The position numbers and the translations under genes are program-made. From positions 11,939,112-12,003,111 of the forward strand of contig JAEMBT020000009.1 of NCBI GenBank assembly GCA_018873245.2: 64,000 bases of DNA, read 5' to 3'. The notes under the pieces are model-generated. The model searched no databases and had not been told where the DNA came from. It was given only the letters and a program-made list of their open reading frames with translations. Each line of letters opens with the position of its first letter. The first letter of the stretch is position 1. Shown here piece by piece: positions 1 to 11,600 of this stretch. Origin of the DNA: Archegozetes longisetosus (Eukaryota; Arthropoda; Arachnida; Sarcoptiformes; Trhypochthoniidae).

Positions 1-1373
1 TCGAGAATTGATATTTTTGTCTCCAATAGAACTTTTTATGAAATTTATACCATTTGATTATATGCAAGAATTGGCTCTACAAACAAGACTTTATGCTTTA
101 CAACGGGGATGTCAATACGAAATAACTGGAGAACAAATCGCACAGTTTTTTTGGACTTTTACTATTCAGTGGCTATCATTCGGTACCAAATGAAAAAATG
201 TATTGGAGCACAAGTCCTGACATGAATATCCCGATCGTCTCTCAGACTATGTCTAAGAATTCATTCATGAAAATTAAACAGTACTTTCATTTAGTCGACA
301 ACTCGACTATAAAAACTGGTGACAAATTAGCAAAGATTCAGCCGTTTTATCAACATTTGATTGAAAAATTCACTCAATTTGGTATTTTTCATGAAACTCT
401 AAGCAATGATGAATCAATGGTTCCTTATTATGGACACCACTCTTGCAAGATGTTCATCAAAGGCAAACCTATTAGATTCGGCTACAAAATTTGGGTGCTG
501 TGCTCATCTGGTGGTTATCCTTATAATACGCAAATATATTCTGGTAGAGACTCTGATGAAAACGGGCCGCTTGGACATCGAGTTATAAATAAAATGATAG
601 AAATGATAACAAAAACCCTTCAAATCATGAAATCTTTTTCGATAACTTTTTCACTTCATATGACTTGTTAAAAGATTTGAAAGAGAAAAGAATCAGAGCT
701 ACAGGAACTGTTCGGGATAGTAGAACGAGTAACTGTCCTCTGAATGACATCAAAACCTTCAAAAAATAAATCAGAGGCTCTTATGATTACCGAAATGATG
801 GCACAGTCGAGTTCGTTCGTTGGAATGATAACTCAGTTGTTACCATCGGTTCTAATTATCTCTCACACTCACCTCTTGGAAAGGCTAAACGGTATTCAAG
901 AAAAGATAAAAAGAAAATTGAAATTTGTCAGCCTAATTTGATAAAAAAATATAACGAAGGAATGGGCGGAGTGGATCTTTTGGACAGGCTTTTAGGTGCT
1001 TATAGACCACAACTAAGAAGTAAGAAGTGGTGGTGGAATCTATTCTCTAATGGATTGAACATGGCTTTGATTGCAAGTTGGAGAGTCCACACAGATTCAC
1101 GAAAAAGATCAGCAATTGTCTCATCTTGAGTTTCTACGAAATGTGACACAATTGTTGCTTCAAATGAGAGAAAGTATGATATCAAGACCTGGACCTAAAA
1201 CAAATCCTCTGATTGAAACAAGAGTTACAGATAACCACTATTTGATTCCAACAACTCAAGGAAGATGTGCTCAATGCATGAGCAATATAAGAAAAAAATG
1301 TTTAGCTTGTGATAAGAGATTGCATGTTAATTGTTTTGCAATTTATCATAAAATTATAACTACAAATAATTGA
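1..1373 (+). pseudogene. piggyBac-family transposase, decayed and 5'-truncated
   Basis: A series of plus-strand reading frames in different phases together resembles a piggyBac (DDE_Tnp_1_7) transposase, the enzyme that moves TTAA-targeting transposons. The stretch from 198 to 671 includes DESMVPYYGHHSCKMFIKGK and a following GYKIWVLCSSGGY region, which is typical of the catalytic core. The frame at 938-1129 has GGVDLLDRLLGAYRP followed by KWWWNLF, another family hallmark. The frame ending at 1373 has a Cys/His-rich tail (CAQC, KCLAC, HVNCF) matching the C-terminal zinc-binding domain. Frame changes near 195, 650-740, 940 and 1130 mean it cannot make a full protein. The 5' end is cut off by the window edge. 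I infer a dead autonomous element. Family assignment is firm. Confidence 0.85.
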
Positions 1374-1739
1374 ATTTCTATTAATCTATGGTTTTATCAA
1401 ATTTGTAAGAAACTTGTATTGAGAGACCAATGTTACCAAATGGTAACATTCGGTAATTAATACTTCCGGTCAAATTAAAATTCTGAAACTTTTTTTTATA
1501 TCTTAATTAGACCTATTCAGATGATATATCCAAAAATTAAGAGAAACGATAAACTAGAACCTCACCTGGTTCTTAAAGGGTTAATGCCATTGCGAAGAAA
1601 GATAGAAAACAGACAAACAAATATTCAAGACAAAATTAATAAATCTTATATTGACATTTATATAAATGGATACGAAAGCAATAGTTTATTTGATAAATAT
1701 ATAAATAACATTGTGAGGAAGTAGAGCAAGTTTAAAAAC
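1374..1739. other. No gene seen; short palindrome
   Basis: This stretch follows the piggyBac remnant. It contains an 18-base perfect palindrome, tgttaccaaatggtaaca (1430-1447). A 67-codon open frame at 1521-1724 resembles nothing I recognise and is probably chance in AT-rich DNA. No terminal repeat of the adjacent transposase could be identified. Confidence 0.5.
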
Positions 1740-2932
1740 ATTAAAGCTCTTATTGACTCAATTCATATACTTCAATTAGCTTTAGCAACATCTAACTCCC
1801 CCACTCAGTCTGCTTATAGTTAAGAGGAGATATTTCGTTCTTTAAAAAATTTTTGCTATATTTTAACCCTTCGTAACAACTTAACTTCCGAAAACGTAAA
1901 ATTAACTGTGGGGTAAAATGTTAACTCAAGTTTTCCACGTTTTATACCTATTCCAGGTTATACCGAATGCTATCAGAATTAAAGTGAGTCCTTGCTTTTG
2001 AAGTTTTAATAAACTAATTAATTAGTTTCTAGTTATTATCTGCTACAGTATCATCAGTGGTTCAAATTGCTTGTAGCGACATTATAGCGCTGCGATATAT
2101 ATAGTAAACACGAAACACTGCGATGTTAGGGGAAATTTCTGTCCTTAAAGAGACATGTTGCCAGAAAAATTTTTAGAAATAGTTATAAGTCAAAATTAAT
2201 CAGGATTTTTGTCATTCAAAGTCAGATATATGACTGAGGAATAGCTAAATTTTCAAGAAATGACGACATTGTTGATTTTAGAGATATTTTTAAAGTCAAA
2301 CTTGGGAACATTTTACCCCACAGTTGTGACGAAGGGTTAAGCAGCAAATCTGACTCATTTCCTAGAATGAAAATAGAACTTTTGTTATTTCCTTCAGTAA
2401 ACGTAATTGGTTACTAATTCTCATGAAAAACTTTACTAGAATTGACACAATCTGCAATCCTAATTATGTCATAAAAGAGTCAATATATTTCATCTGACTT
2501 TTATTCTATTCAATTTGGATAATAATTCAATCCAAGTCAGTACAATCAAACCAATTTTCATAATCTTTAAATACTTGAAAAAAATTCAATTTAGTTTAAA
2601 TCATTTTCCTCATTTTTTTATTATAAGTTTCTGAAATAGTACTTAGTCAAATATAAAACTTGTTTTAGTTGATCTTTACTGGTATTTTAAGTAAGTTTAA
2701 AAGTAGTTTATAATATTTTTATATAAATCTTGCTCTAAAAATTTGAATTTTTCGATCAGACTATTCTTTAATTTAATCCTAGATAAAAGTACTCTTCTCT
2801 GCTCTAAACTTTAGCACATTTACTAATGCCTTTGATTTAGATGATAAAAGCTATTATGTGTCATTATGTTAAAAATTAAGAAGTACATTGTAGTTTGGGC
2901 TGAGAAGTGTACATTTATTGCGTACTACTAAA
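1740..2932 (+). repeat. Dispersed repeat, copy 1 (second copy at 43377-44088)
   Basis: The sequence on both sides of the MITE at 1867-2336 aligns by eye with 43377-44088. Shared landmarks are the run around 'aagaggagatatttc', then 'aaatctgactcatttcc', then 'ttgctctaaaaatttgaa' and 'gaagtgtacatttа'-like sequence close to the end. The second copy lacks the MITE. No conserved reading frame links the copies, so I read it as non-coding repeat DNA, perhaps part of a larger transposon whose ends I did not find. Confidence 0.7.
1867..2336 (+). mobile_element. piggyBac-type MITE, copy A
   Basis: A 470-bp element without coding capacity starts CCCTTCGT and ends ACGAAGGG. It is flanked on both sides by TTAA (1863-1866 and 2337-2340), the target of piggyBac transposons. 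Subterminal sequence is also inverted, around 'ggggtaaaatgtt' on the left and 'acattttacccca' on the right. The related repeat at 43377-44088 has an uninterrupted single TTAA here, which confirms insertion and the TSD. It could have been mobilised by a piggyBac-family transposase; whether by one like that at 1-1373 is unknown. Confidence 0.88.
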
Positions 2933-2936
2933 ATTT

Positions 2937-3530
2937 ATAGTTTAGTAAAAGCATTACTAACAAATATTCTAAAAAAAAAAAGATTTTTCTCTTAATAAAC
3001 GAAACAGAATCCAAAGAAATGTTGAATATATCTTTAATTAAAGCACATCTTATTTAATTGCTTATGTTAATCTACCTGATATCATGACTAATGATTTTTC
3101 AACATTTCATTCTATTATTTTGTCTACTCCATGAAAAACTTCTATTGATATCAACATACCGTTGAAGTTTACAGAGCCCAATTCCCTGTCTTAAAATTAT
3201 GGTGTAGATATGCTAACATTAGTTTCTTTTTAACTGGTTTTTACTAAATTCAAATGCTTTGAATAGCTTTAACAACGTCAATGTTTAATGCTAATCGTCG
3301 TTTCTTATTGCCAACAGGTGGTATTTCTCTGCAAATTTAAAGTTGACTAACATTTCCTCAAGTACAATTTTAAGGTAATATTAAAATTCAAAATAAGCAT
3401 AAATGTGACCAGTGCAGTAAAATAGCAAATAAGTGATTAACATACTAAATTAATAGCAAAATCATTTTGACTACTTTTATACAATGATCAAGTAAGGTAC
3501 TGAAACAGAACGGCGGACTGGATTCAATTA
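2937..3530. other. No recognisable feature
   Basis: AT-rich sequence between two MITE-containing segments. I see no coding frame, RNA gene or clear terminal repeat, except that 3485-3521 pairs as an inverted repeat with 6548-6582. Confidence 0.4.
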
Positions 3531-3534
3531 CCCT

Positions 3535-3994
3535 TCAACTCTTCGTCACAACTATGGGGTAAAATGTTCCCAAGTTTGACTTTAAAAATCTCGCTAAATC
3601 AACAGAATATCGTCATTTCTTGAAAATTTAGTTATTCATCAGTCATATATCTGACTATAAGTCACAAAAATCCTGATTAATTTGGAATTATAACTTTATT
3701 TTTAAAAATTATTTTCTGGCAAAATGTCTTTGTGAGGACAGAAATTCCCCCTAACATCGCAGTGCTTTGTGTTTACTATATGTGTCGCAGCGCTATAATG
3801 TCGCTACTAGCATTTTGAACCGCTGATGACGCTGTAGCAGATAATAACTAGAAACTAATTAATTAATAAATGAAAACTTTGATTCTGAAAACATTCGGAC
3901 TAACCTGGAACAGATATAAAGCGTGGAAGACGTGGGGTAACATTTTACCCTACAGTTAATTTTATGTTTTCAGAAGTTAATTTGTGACGAAGGG
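3535..3994 (-). mobile_element. piggyBac-type MITE, copy B
   Basis: This is the same family as 1867-2336 but in the opposite orientation. The right end reads ACGAAGGG followed by TTAA (3995-3998). The left end reads CTTCGTCACAAC but is disturbed by extra sequence around 3530-3541, so the left TTAA is not clean. Internal landmarks match copy A with scattered substitutions, for example 'aaattcccc' near the middle and 'acattttaccc' near the right end. Confidence 0.82.
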
Positions 3995-4084
3995 TTAATC
4001 ATAAACTAGCTTACATAAATTCATTATACTTAATCAGTTTATAGAAAAATTATTTAGGATTGAAACTAGATTAATTAATTTGCG

Positions 4085-5125
4085 ATAGTGGCCCGTGATC
4101 GGCAGCTTTGCGGACTTTAGTCTTGACACTCCTCATTAGGCTCTGGCAGACTTTTGGCGAAGTTTTTCTCAGCTCTGATCTGATTTTTTAAATCAATTCC
4201 TCAATAGATTCAGCTCTCCAACCATTTTTGTAAACTTTTTTTTCAAAATAGCTCAATAATACTCAATAGGTCTAACCTGTGGTACGTTTGGAGGATTACA
4301 ATTTTTTGGAACTACTTGATTTTAAGGCGTTTCAACTCTTCAAGTGTTTGTTTAGCATAATGTGATGACGCCAAGTCTGGCCAAAATATGAAATTGTCGT
4401 CATAATGATATTTACTGATAAATTTAGTCAATCTTTTTAATACATTCTTTTATATAAATTTGAGAATTAATAGCATTGCCCGACTTTGTAATGAAAACTT
4501 AAGACCTCGACTGCTCAGCCCAGCCCAAACCAAGACTTTTTGGGGAAACTTGGTAACGAATTTGTACTTTACAGAATCAGATACTTCTACTCTATCTTGA
4601 GAATAATAATAATCATTATAAATGTCAGAGCCATCAAGAGTGAGATATGTCTCATCATCGATAATGATTTTAACATTTTCAGATGGCTTAAACAGACCTC
4701 GTCTTAGCCTTTCTAAACATTTGTTTTGGCATTTCTTTTGTCTTTCACTACTTTTGGCTTTTTGATGCTTTGATTTTATTTTTCTTCTTAAGTCCAGCAT
4801 TTAAAAGAATCTTTTTTTACACTATGATTGCTAATTTTGAATTTTTGGCTATAGACGCCTCGCTTTTTGCAACCTGATTAATGCACTTCTTAATAATTTT
4901 CTCTTTGACTTTTTCAGGTATAGCATTATTATTACCACTTCCAGGTCTTCTGTCCAAACTAATTCCATTATCTACTCTTTTCATTGCCTCATATATCATA
5001 GTTCGGCCAACATTTTCTCTCTAAAAAATGATTCTAAGTAAAATGTTTACCTTCTCTTATATAATTTTGATAGAAAATGCCAATGCGTTTTCGCAGAGGT
5101 GTTTGTTTATTAACCGACATTTTGA
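4085..5125 (-). pseudogene. mariner/Tc1-type DDE transposase, decayed
   Basis: Read on the minus strand, fragments in several frames follow the order of a mariner-like transposase. An N-terminal piece begins near 5125 and a helix-turn-helix region lies at 4817-4999 (with RRPGSGN). A catalytic region at 4450-4800 contains DDETYLTLDGSD and KVLVWAGLSSRGL. Downstream, near 4390-4200, the codons read FWPDLASSHYA, VPKNCNPPNVPQ and RPIEYYWA, giving the second and third acidic catalytic positions. Stops and frameshifts separate every segment, so it is inactive. I could not define its terminal repeats. Confidence 0.85.
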
Positions 5126-5220
5126 TACTATTAATTAATTATCGATTTGTTTAATAGAGGGGGAAGACAGGGAATAAACTTTAAAATGATATACTACAAT
5201 CATATATTCTTAAAGACTAA

Positions 5221-5391
5221 CGAGGAAGGGTATCGAAGTGTAAATCTCAGAATTTGATGAAATTTTTTTTACAAGCTAATTTCAAGGCCCTGATTACGAA
5301 TATAAAGTTTATTTTTGCGTAAAGTGAAATCTACGTATTTTTTGAACAGTTTCCTAGTAGTCATTGTTCTCAACATTAATAGCAATCAAAG

Positions 5392-5433
<42 letters not shown>

Positions 5434-6521
5434 TTTATGATAATGAAATCAAATTAAAGTTATCTTAATTTGACTTTTCGTCTCTTTTTTGTATTGACTC
5501 AACTTTTAAACAGTTTTGGGATTAAAACAAATAAAACAACATTTTTGTCAACAGAAGATTAATTCATTGGTATCTCATTTCTAAAGCCGTGAAATGTATG
5601 TATTCATTCATAAATTATGAGTGAAGTATGGGAGCATTTCGTTCCCTTTCCCGAATACTGTTATCATAAACAAAAGTTAGCAGAGATATACTTTGTGGAC
5701 TGGCCCACAATAATAACGTCAATTATTGACTGTTTATGTGCTAAAACATTGATAAGATGTAAAAGTATTGATATAATTAAGAGGAGACAAACTTTAAACA
5801 TCTGGCATGTAATATATTGGTGAATACATATCTTTCATAGCTTTACTCATTTCAGAACTGATTTCTTTTATTGATTTCTTATTCTCAACCGAATGATTGA
5901 AATTTCAAGAATTCAAATAACATTTCGAAAGTTCATTGACTTCTGCATCGTTCAAACCTTAATTGAAAATACTTTAGAACTTTTTTTTAAGAATTTATTA
6001 AGAGCTTGTTAAAGACTTTAAACATCTTATTAATTAATAAATATAGTATCCAATTATTAAACGATAGAATAATGTTGGCTTCATTTCAAAAATAATGAAA
6101 AAGACCACAAGCAATAGTTGAATAAACCTTTTTTGAAAGAAATATAATTAATAGAAAAGATAAGAATTGATAATATATCTTTCTTTTAGAGAAAACTCTT
6201 AATCAATATTGATACTATTACTTTGATCTCTATCTTAAATTCGAGAATATAAATAATATCTGTTTTACTTTAAATGAGCAAACTTGTTACCAGGATTGTT
6301 CTCAATGTTCAGAAGGTGTTTTTACTACTTGTAGCTGATGCATTAATCCTCTTTCCTTTATACATTTCTTTATAAACTACCAATTTTGTTGTGATTTTCA
6401 GGGCTAAATTTTAACTTTACGCAAAAATAAACTTGATATTCGTAATCAGCACATTGAAATTAGTTTGTAAACATTTTTTTATCAAATTCTGAGATTTACA
6501 CTTCGATACCCTTCCTCGTAA
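5221..6521. mobile_element. Long-TIR element (about 110-bp TIRs), possible Harbinger-type ends
   Basis: The left end CGAGGAAGGGTATCGAAGTG continues for about 110 bases and reappears inverted at about 6405-6521 with modest divergence. It is bounded by TAA on both sides, consistent with the 3-bp TWA duplications of PIF/Harbinger elements, though this assignment rests on the TSD only. The interior holds a GA microsatellite and a 68-codon frame at 5617-5823 that I do not recognise. No transposase is visible, so it is non-autonomous. Confidence 0.72.
5395..5431. repeat. (GA)n microsatellite
   Basis: About eighteen uninterrupted GA dinucleotides lie inside the long-TIR element at 5221-6521. Confidence 0.97.
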
Positions 6522-6797
6522 GTACTTTAAAAAGTTGATTAAACCTAGCCCGCCGTTCTGTTCCAGTACCTTATTTGCTCATGTAGGCAGGCTGACCACA
6601 TCGGTTCGGACTACTTGCAAGAGATTTTGATATAATGGGGAGTGGGTAGTAAGTGATTTTCTCAAATTCCAAAAATCAATCAATTCTACACTGAAGTTAT
6701 ATAAAAAATTTTACTATTGAAAGTTGCATCATTATTAGCGAATAACTAACTATATTTGAAAGTGTATTTTTATTAGATTTTGCAGCTTTTAATATAA

Positions 6798-8042
6798 CAT
6801 TCGGTTAGCCGGTTTTTGTGGCACTCGACCATAAAGATCGGGTAATGGTGCTATTTGATTGTACTTTATGAGACGAGTCCAAAGAGGTCACCATCATGAG
6901 ACTCCGCCCATCCGATATCGAACCACGCCCATTTTAACCAATCCCATTGACTTCTACCCTACAATATGGGTCTCAAGAGAAAGGTCTCAGTGAGTAGAGT
7001 CCATTGGTAAAGGTCAGGTGATTATAGGATGCATATTTCCTGAGAAATTGACTAAAAACCCTCTTATATTATTGTTGACATTCGAGATGATTTATGTTGT
7101 AAGTTCTAACGTTTGTATATACATAGGTTGACAAAATTTTTTGTCAGATCATTCGGACTTTGCTTACATACAAAAAAGTGCCAAGGTTTCGGAATGGGAG
7201 GCAATCAGAGAAAATTCATTGTTTGCTACTTTTACCCTGAAACCGGTTTCGCAATCTGGATAAACTTTTAAGTTTAAAATAAGCATCGTAATTTTTTCTC
7301 AATACTTTTACTATTATTTCTCAATTTTTCTCTTAATTATGTACAGTTAAGTTAGTATATATATAGATAAAAATTTTAGTTTTCAAATAAAAACATTGAT
7401 TTTAATGTTAGAAATTTAACTATAAATTTGCTTTATCACTTGTTAGCCTTTGTCTCGTAAAGTATGTTAAAAACTGAATCTTTTTCGTCTTCCTCTATAA
7501 AACTGTTCAAATTTATCCTGACTTAATAACTGTACTTATCTTCATATAATTCATTGGTATTTCTTTAATTATTTGCACAAGTTTTCAAACTTGTTTGTAA
7601 CAAAGGCCCTACAGTAGGCTTGGAAAACCCCCGTTATGAGATTTTTCAGTTAGGGTATTACTACTGCCTCCTATTCCGAAAGCCTACCAAAAAAGTCAGA
7701 CTAAACATTACCAAACTAGTGGCTTGTCTCAGATTTGGTCAACAATGTCAATTTTCGATGTACTGCCAATTGGTCGTAGAATATAGGAGTGTTTTTAGTC
7801 AATATCTCAGGAAATATGCATCCTATAATCACCTGACCTTTACCAATGGACTCTACTCACTGAGACCTTTCTCTTGAGACCCATATTGTGGGGGTGGAGT
7901 CAGTAGGAGTGGTTCGATATAGGGTGGGTGGAGCCTCATGGTGGTGACCTCTTTGGACTCGTCTCATAAAGTACTATCAAATGGCACCATCACCCGATCT
8001 TTATGATCGAGTGCCACTAAACTTCCCGGTTAACCCAACATT
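6798..8042. mobile_element. Foldback element with about 250-bp inverted arms
   Basis: The left arm (about 6798-7060) and the right arm (about 7790-8042) are inverted copies. Landmarks are 'ggcactcgaccataaagatc' inverted as 'gatctttatgatcgagtgcc', and 'ggtctcagtgagtagagtcc' inverted as 'ggactctactcactgagacc'. An 85-codon frame at 7620-7877 runs into the right arm and looks like chance. No transposase is present and the TSD is unclear. Confidence 0.8.
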
Positions 8043-8460
8043 CTATTAAGCGTAATCAGCGAACTCAATGCGTGACATTTGAAAGCTAGACTTTAAGCAG
8101 ATTGATGCTCTGACCAGATCAATATTCATTCGACTTCTCTCGTCTTCCTATAATTTCTTCATTAGAACACAATTCACACACAACTGAGATAATACATTCT
8201 AAACTCTTTAATTTGACTCAAGATTAATGTTGTTTAAATTTGTCTTTTCCATATTTGAAATAATTTGCTTGTAATTACAAAATTGTCTATTTAACCTTTA
8301 CGCTTAAATTTTTGAAGTAAAGCTTCGTATCCACTAAATTTAGACAGTCTTAGAAATAACTTCAAAGTAATTTGTTTTACAGTTTATCGCTTAGTATTTT
8401 AAATATTGTCATGACATTCTATGATATAAATCAAAATTATTCGTTTTGAAATTGGTTTCT
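8043..8460. other. No recognisable feature
   Basis: AT-rich sequence between the foldback element and the conserved leader of ankyrin gene A. No gene or repeat end is recognised. Confidence 0.4.
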
Positions 8461-8609
8461 AATATATTTTTTATTCTAGTTTCAGTAAATCTGAGCTCTT
8501 AACCAATTTAGCTTATTCTTCAATTGAAATAAGTATTTTGAAAGACGCATCACATTAAGAACAAATATAGTGAAATAAACATTTTTATATAGGGGAGCAA
8601 ATATAAACA
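8461..8609 (+). promoter_or_regulatory. Conserved leader of ankyrin gene A
   Basis: About 140 bases upstream of the start codon are closely matched by the same stretch upstream of gene B (48131-48278). The segment includes 'attctagtttcag', which has the form of a pyrimidine-rich 3' splice acceptor. It also includes 'tttttatataggggag' ending about 15 bases before the ATG, which could be a TATA box or a second acceptor. Conservation implies a leader or promoter duplicated with the gene. Whether there is an upstream untranslated exon cannot be told from sequence alone. Confidence 0.5.
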
Positions 8610-11600
8610 ATGATTTCTAATTCACCTACAACGAACACACCCAAAACAGCAACGACAATTAACACATCAGCCGAGGCTACTAACACAAGCCTTGAGAATT
8701 TGAGAAATGAGATATTCAGTGCTGTCAATAATATTCAAACGTTTAAAAGTCACTTTGAAAAGGCAAAGGAGATGGGAGTGATAAACGATATTATTAATTT
8801 AAAAGATGAAAATCAACATACACTTCTACACCTGGCTGCAAAGAATGATGATGAAGAAATAGTTGAGGCTTTATTAATCAATGGAGCTGATGTCAGTGTT
8901 ACTGACATGAATGGTTTGACACCTTTACACTTGGCCTCTCGTAATGAAGGCAAACCTGAAATCGTAAAACTTATACTTGAGAGTGGTGCTGACATTAATG
9001 CTAAAGAAAAGGATGGTTGGACTCCTCTACACTTTGCTGCACGCAATGAGAAACCTGATGTTGTTAGACTTCTTCTCGACAAAGGAGCTGACATTAATGG
9101 TCAAAAAGAGGATGGTTGGACTCCTCTACACTTAGCTGCTGGTAATGAGAAGCCGGACTTCTTCTCGACAAAGGTGTTGACATTAACGCTAAAGAAAAGC
9201 AAGATTTAACTCCTCTGCACTTAGCTGCTCGCTATAATGACAAAACTGATATCGTGAGACTTCTTCTCGATAGAGGTGCCGACATTGATGCTAAAGAAAA
9301 GGATGGTTGGACTCCTCTACATATGGCTGCTCGTTACAACGAGAAACCTGATATCGTGAGACTTCTTCTCGATAGAGGTGCTGACGTCAATGCTAAGAAT
9401 AAGAATGAGTGGACACCTCTACACTACGCTGCTCGTTACAACGAGAAAACTGATATCGCGAGACTTCTTCTCGATAGAGGTGCTGACGTCAATGCTAAGA
9501 ATAAGAATGAGTGGACACCTCTACACTACGCTGCTCGTTACAACGAGAAACCTGATATCGTGAGACTTCTTCTCGATATAGGTGCTGACGTCAATGCTAA
9601 GGAAGAGGATGATTGGACACCTCTACACTACGCTGCTCGTTACAACGAGAAAACTGATATCGTGAGACTTCTTCTCGATAGAGGTGCTGACGTCAATGCT
9701 AAGAATAAGAATGAGTGGACGCCTCTACACTACGCTGCTCGTTACAACGAGAAAACTGATATCGCGAGACTTCTTCTCGATAGAGGTGCTGACGTCAATG
9801 CTAAGTATAAGAATGAGTGGACACCTCTACACCACGCTGCTCGTTACAACGAGAAACCTGATATCGTGAGACTTCTTCTCGATAGAGGTGCTGACGTCAA
9901 TGCTAAGGAAAAGGATGAGTGGACACCTCTACATATGGCTGCTCGTTACAACGAGAAACCTGATATCGTGAGACTTCTTCTCGATAGAGGTGCCGACATT
10001 AATTCTAAGGAAGAGAATGATTGGACACCTCTACACTACGCTGCTCGTTATAATGAGAAAACTGATATCGCGATACTTCTTCTCGATAGAGGTGCTGACA
10101 TTAATGCTAAGAATAAGAATGAGTGGACACCTCTACACGACGCTGCTCGTAATTATAAGAAACCTGATATCGTGAGACTTCTTCTCGATAGAGGTGCTGA
10201 CGTCAATGCTAAGGAAAAGGATGAGTGGACACCTCTACATATGGCTGCTCGTTACAACGAGAAACCTGATATCGTGAGACTTCTTCTCGATAGAGGTGCC
10301 GACATTAATTCTAAGAATAAGAATGAGTGGACACCTCTACACTACGCTGCTCGTTATAATGAGAAACCTGATATCGCGAGACTTCTTCTCTATAGAGGTG
10401 CTGACGTCAATGCTAAGGAAAAGGATGAGTGGACACCTCTTCACCTGGCTGCTCAAAGTGGTCGATTGAATGTGGTCACACTACTTCTTGATAAGGGTTC
10501 TGACATTAATGCAAGTGACAAGAGTAATTGGACACCTTTGCACTTTGCTGTTGAAAGCGGTAACTTGAATGTAGTTCAATTGCTTATCGATAAAGGTGCC
10601 GATCTTAATGCTGTAACAAATTTTGCTAGAACGCCATTTGATATTGCTGAGGAAAAAAATTATGCGAAAATTATGGAAATTATAATCAATGAAGAATTGT
10701 TTCATGCTGTGATAAAGGAAGATGTTAGTAAAATTCTATTCTCTATTTCTAAAAGCGCTGATATTAATGCTAAAGGAAATATTGATTGGTCACCTTTACA
10801 TATTGCTGTCGAACAAGGTAACCTCAATGTGATTGAATTTCTCCTAAATCATGGTGCTAATATTGAGGCTAAAACTAACTATGGATGGACACCTTTGCAC
10901 ATGGCTTTAGACAAGTGTCAACTAAATATTATCGAATTTCTCATCAATAGAGGTGCTGATATTAACGCTAAAACTAACAAAGATTGGATACCCTTACATT
11001 TTGCCGTTCACAATAATAATTACAATGAGGTTAAGCTACTCGTTGATAACGGGGCTAATGTTTATGCTAAGGACAATGATGGTTGGACACTTTTACATTG
11101 GACTGCTTACAGTGGTAATCTCAGTCTAGCCAGACTGCTCGTAGAAAAGTGTTCTTATGTTGAAGCTAGAGATAGTTTTGGATCAACACCTCTATACTAT
11201 GCTGCTAAAGAAGGCAAATTTGATATTGCTAAGTTACTTGTAGAGAACGGGGCTGACGTTAATGCTAAACAAAGGGATGGTAGAACACCTTTACACTGGT
11301 CAGCTTACAATGGTCACTTGGGTGTGGTCAAATTTCTCGTAGGAAAAAACGCTAATATTAATGCTGTTGACAAGAATAGAAAAACACCAAAAGACTATGC
11401 TGTTCAATTTGGTAGTAATTATCACATAGTAAATTTTTTAGAGCAGGCACAAAGAGACTATTTTAGTTCATCTACAGTTAGTAGCACAATGGTTAACATA
11501 ACCCAGACTACTACTATCGAAATAAGCACAACACGCTCAACAATCTCGAGTCCTATAATTGGTGATTCGCGTATTGAGCCCTATAAAATTGAGATGTTTA

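Noticed and set aside
7620-7877. 85-codon frame as a gene
   Set aside because: It runs into the inverted arm of a foldback element and resembles no protein.
8813-9094. Minus-strand open frames across the ankyrin arrays (also 12514-12930, 48482-48763, 53202-53720)
   Set aside because: They are mirror frames of the repeated ankyrin codons, recur with the repeat, and have no independent homology.
9378-10175. Plus-strand out-of-frame 61-codon frames in the gene A array
   Set aside because: They recur exactly with the repeat period and are by-products of the in-frame coding repeats.
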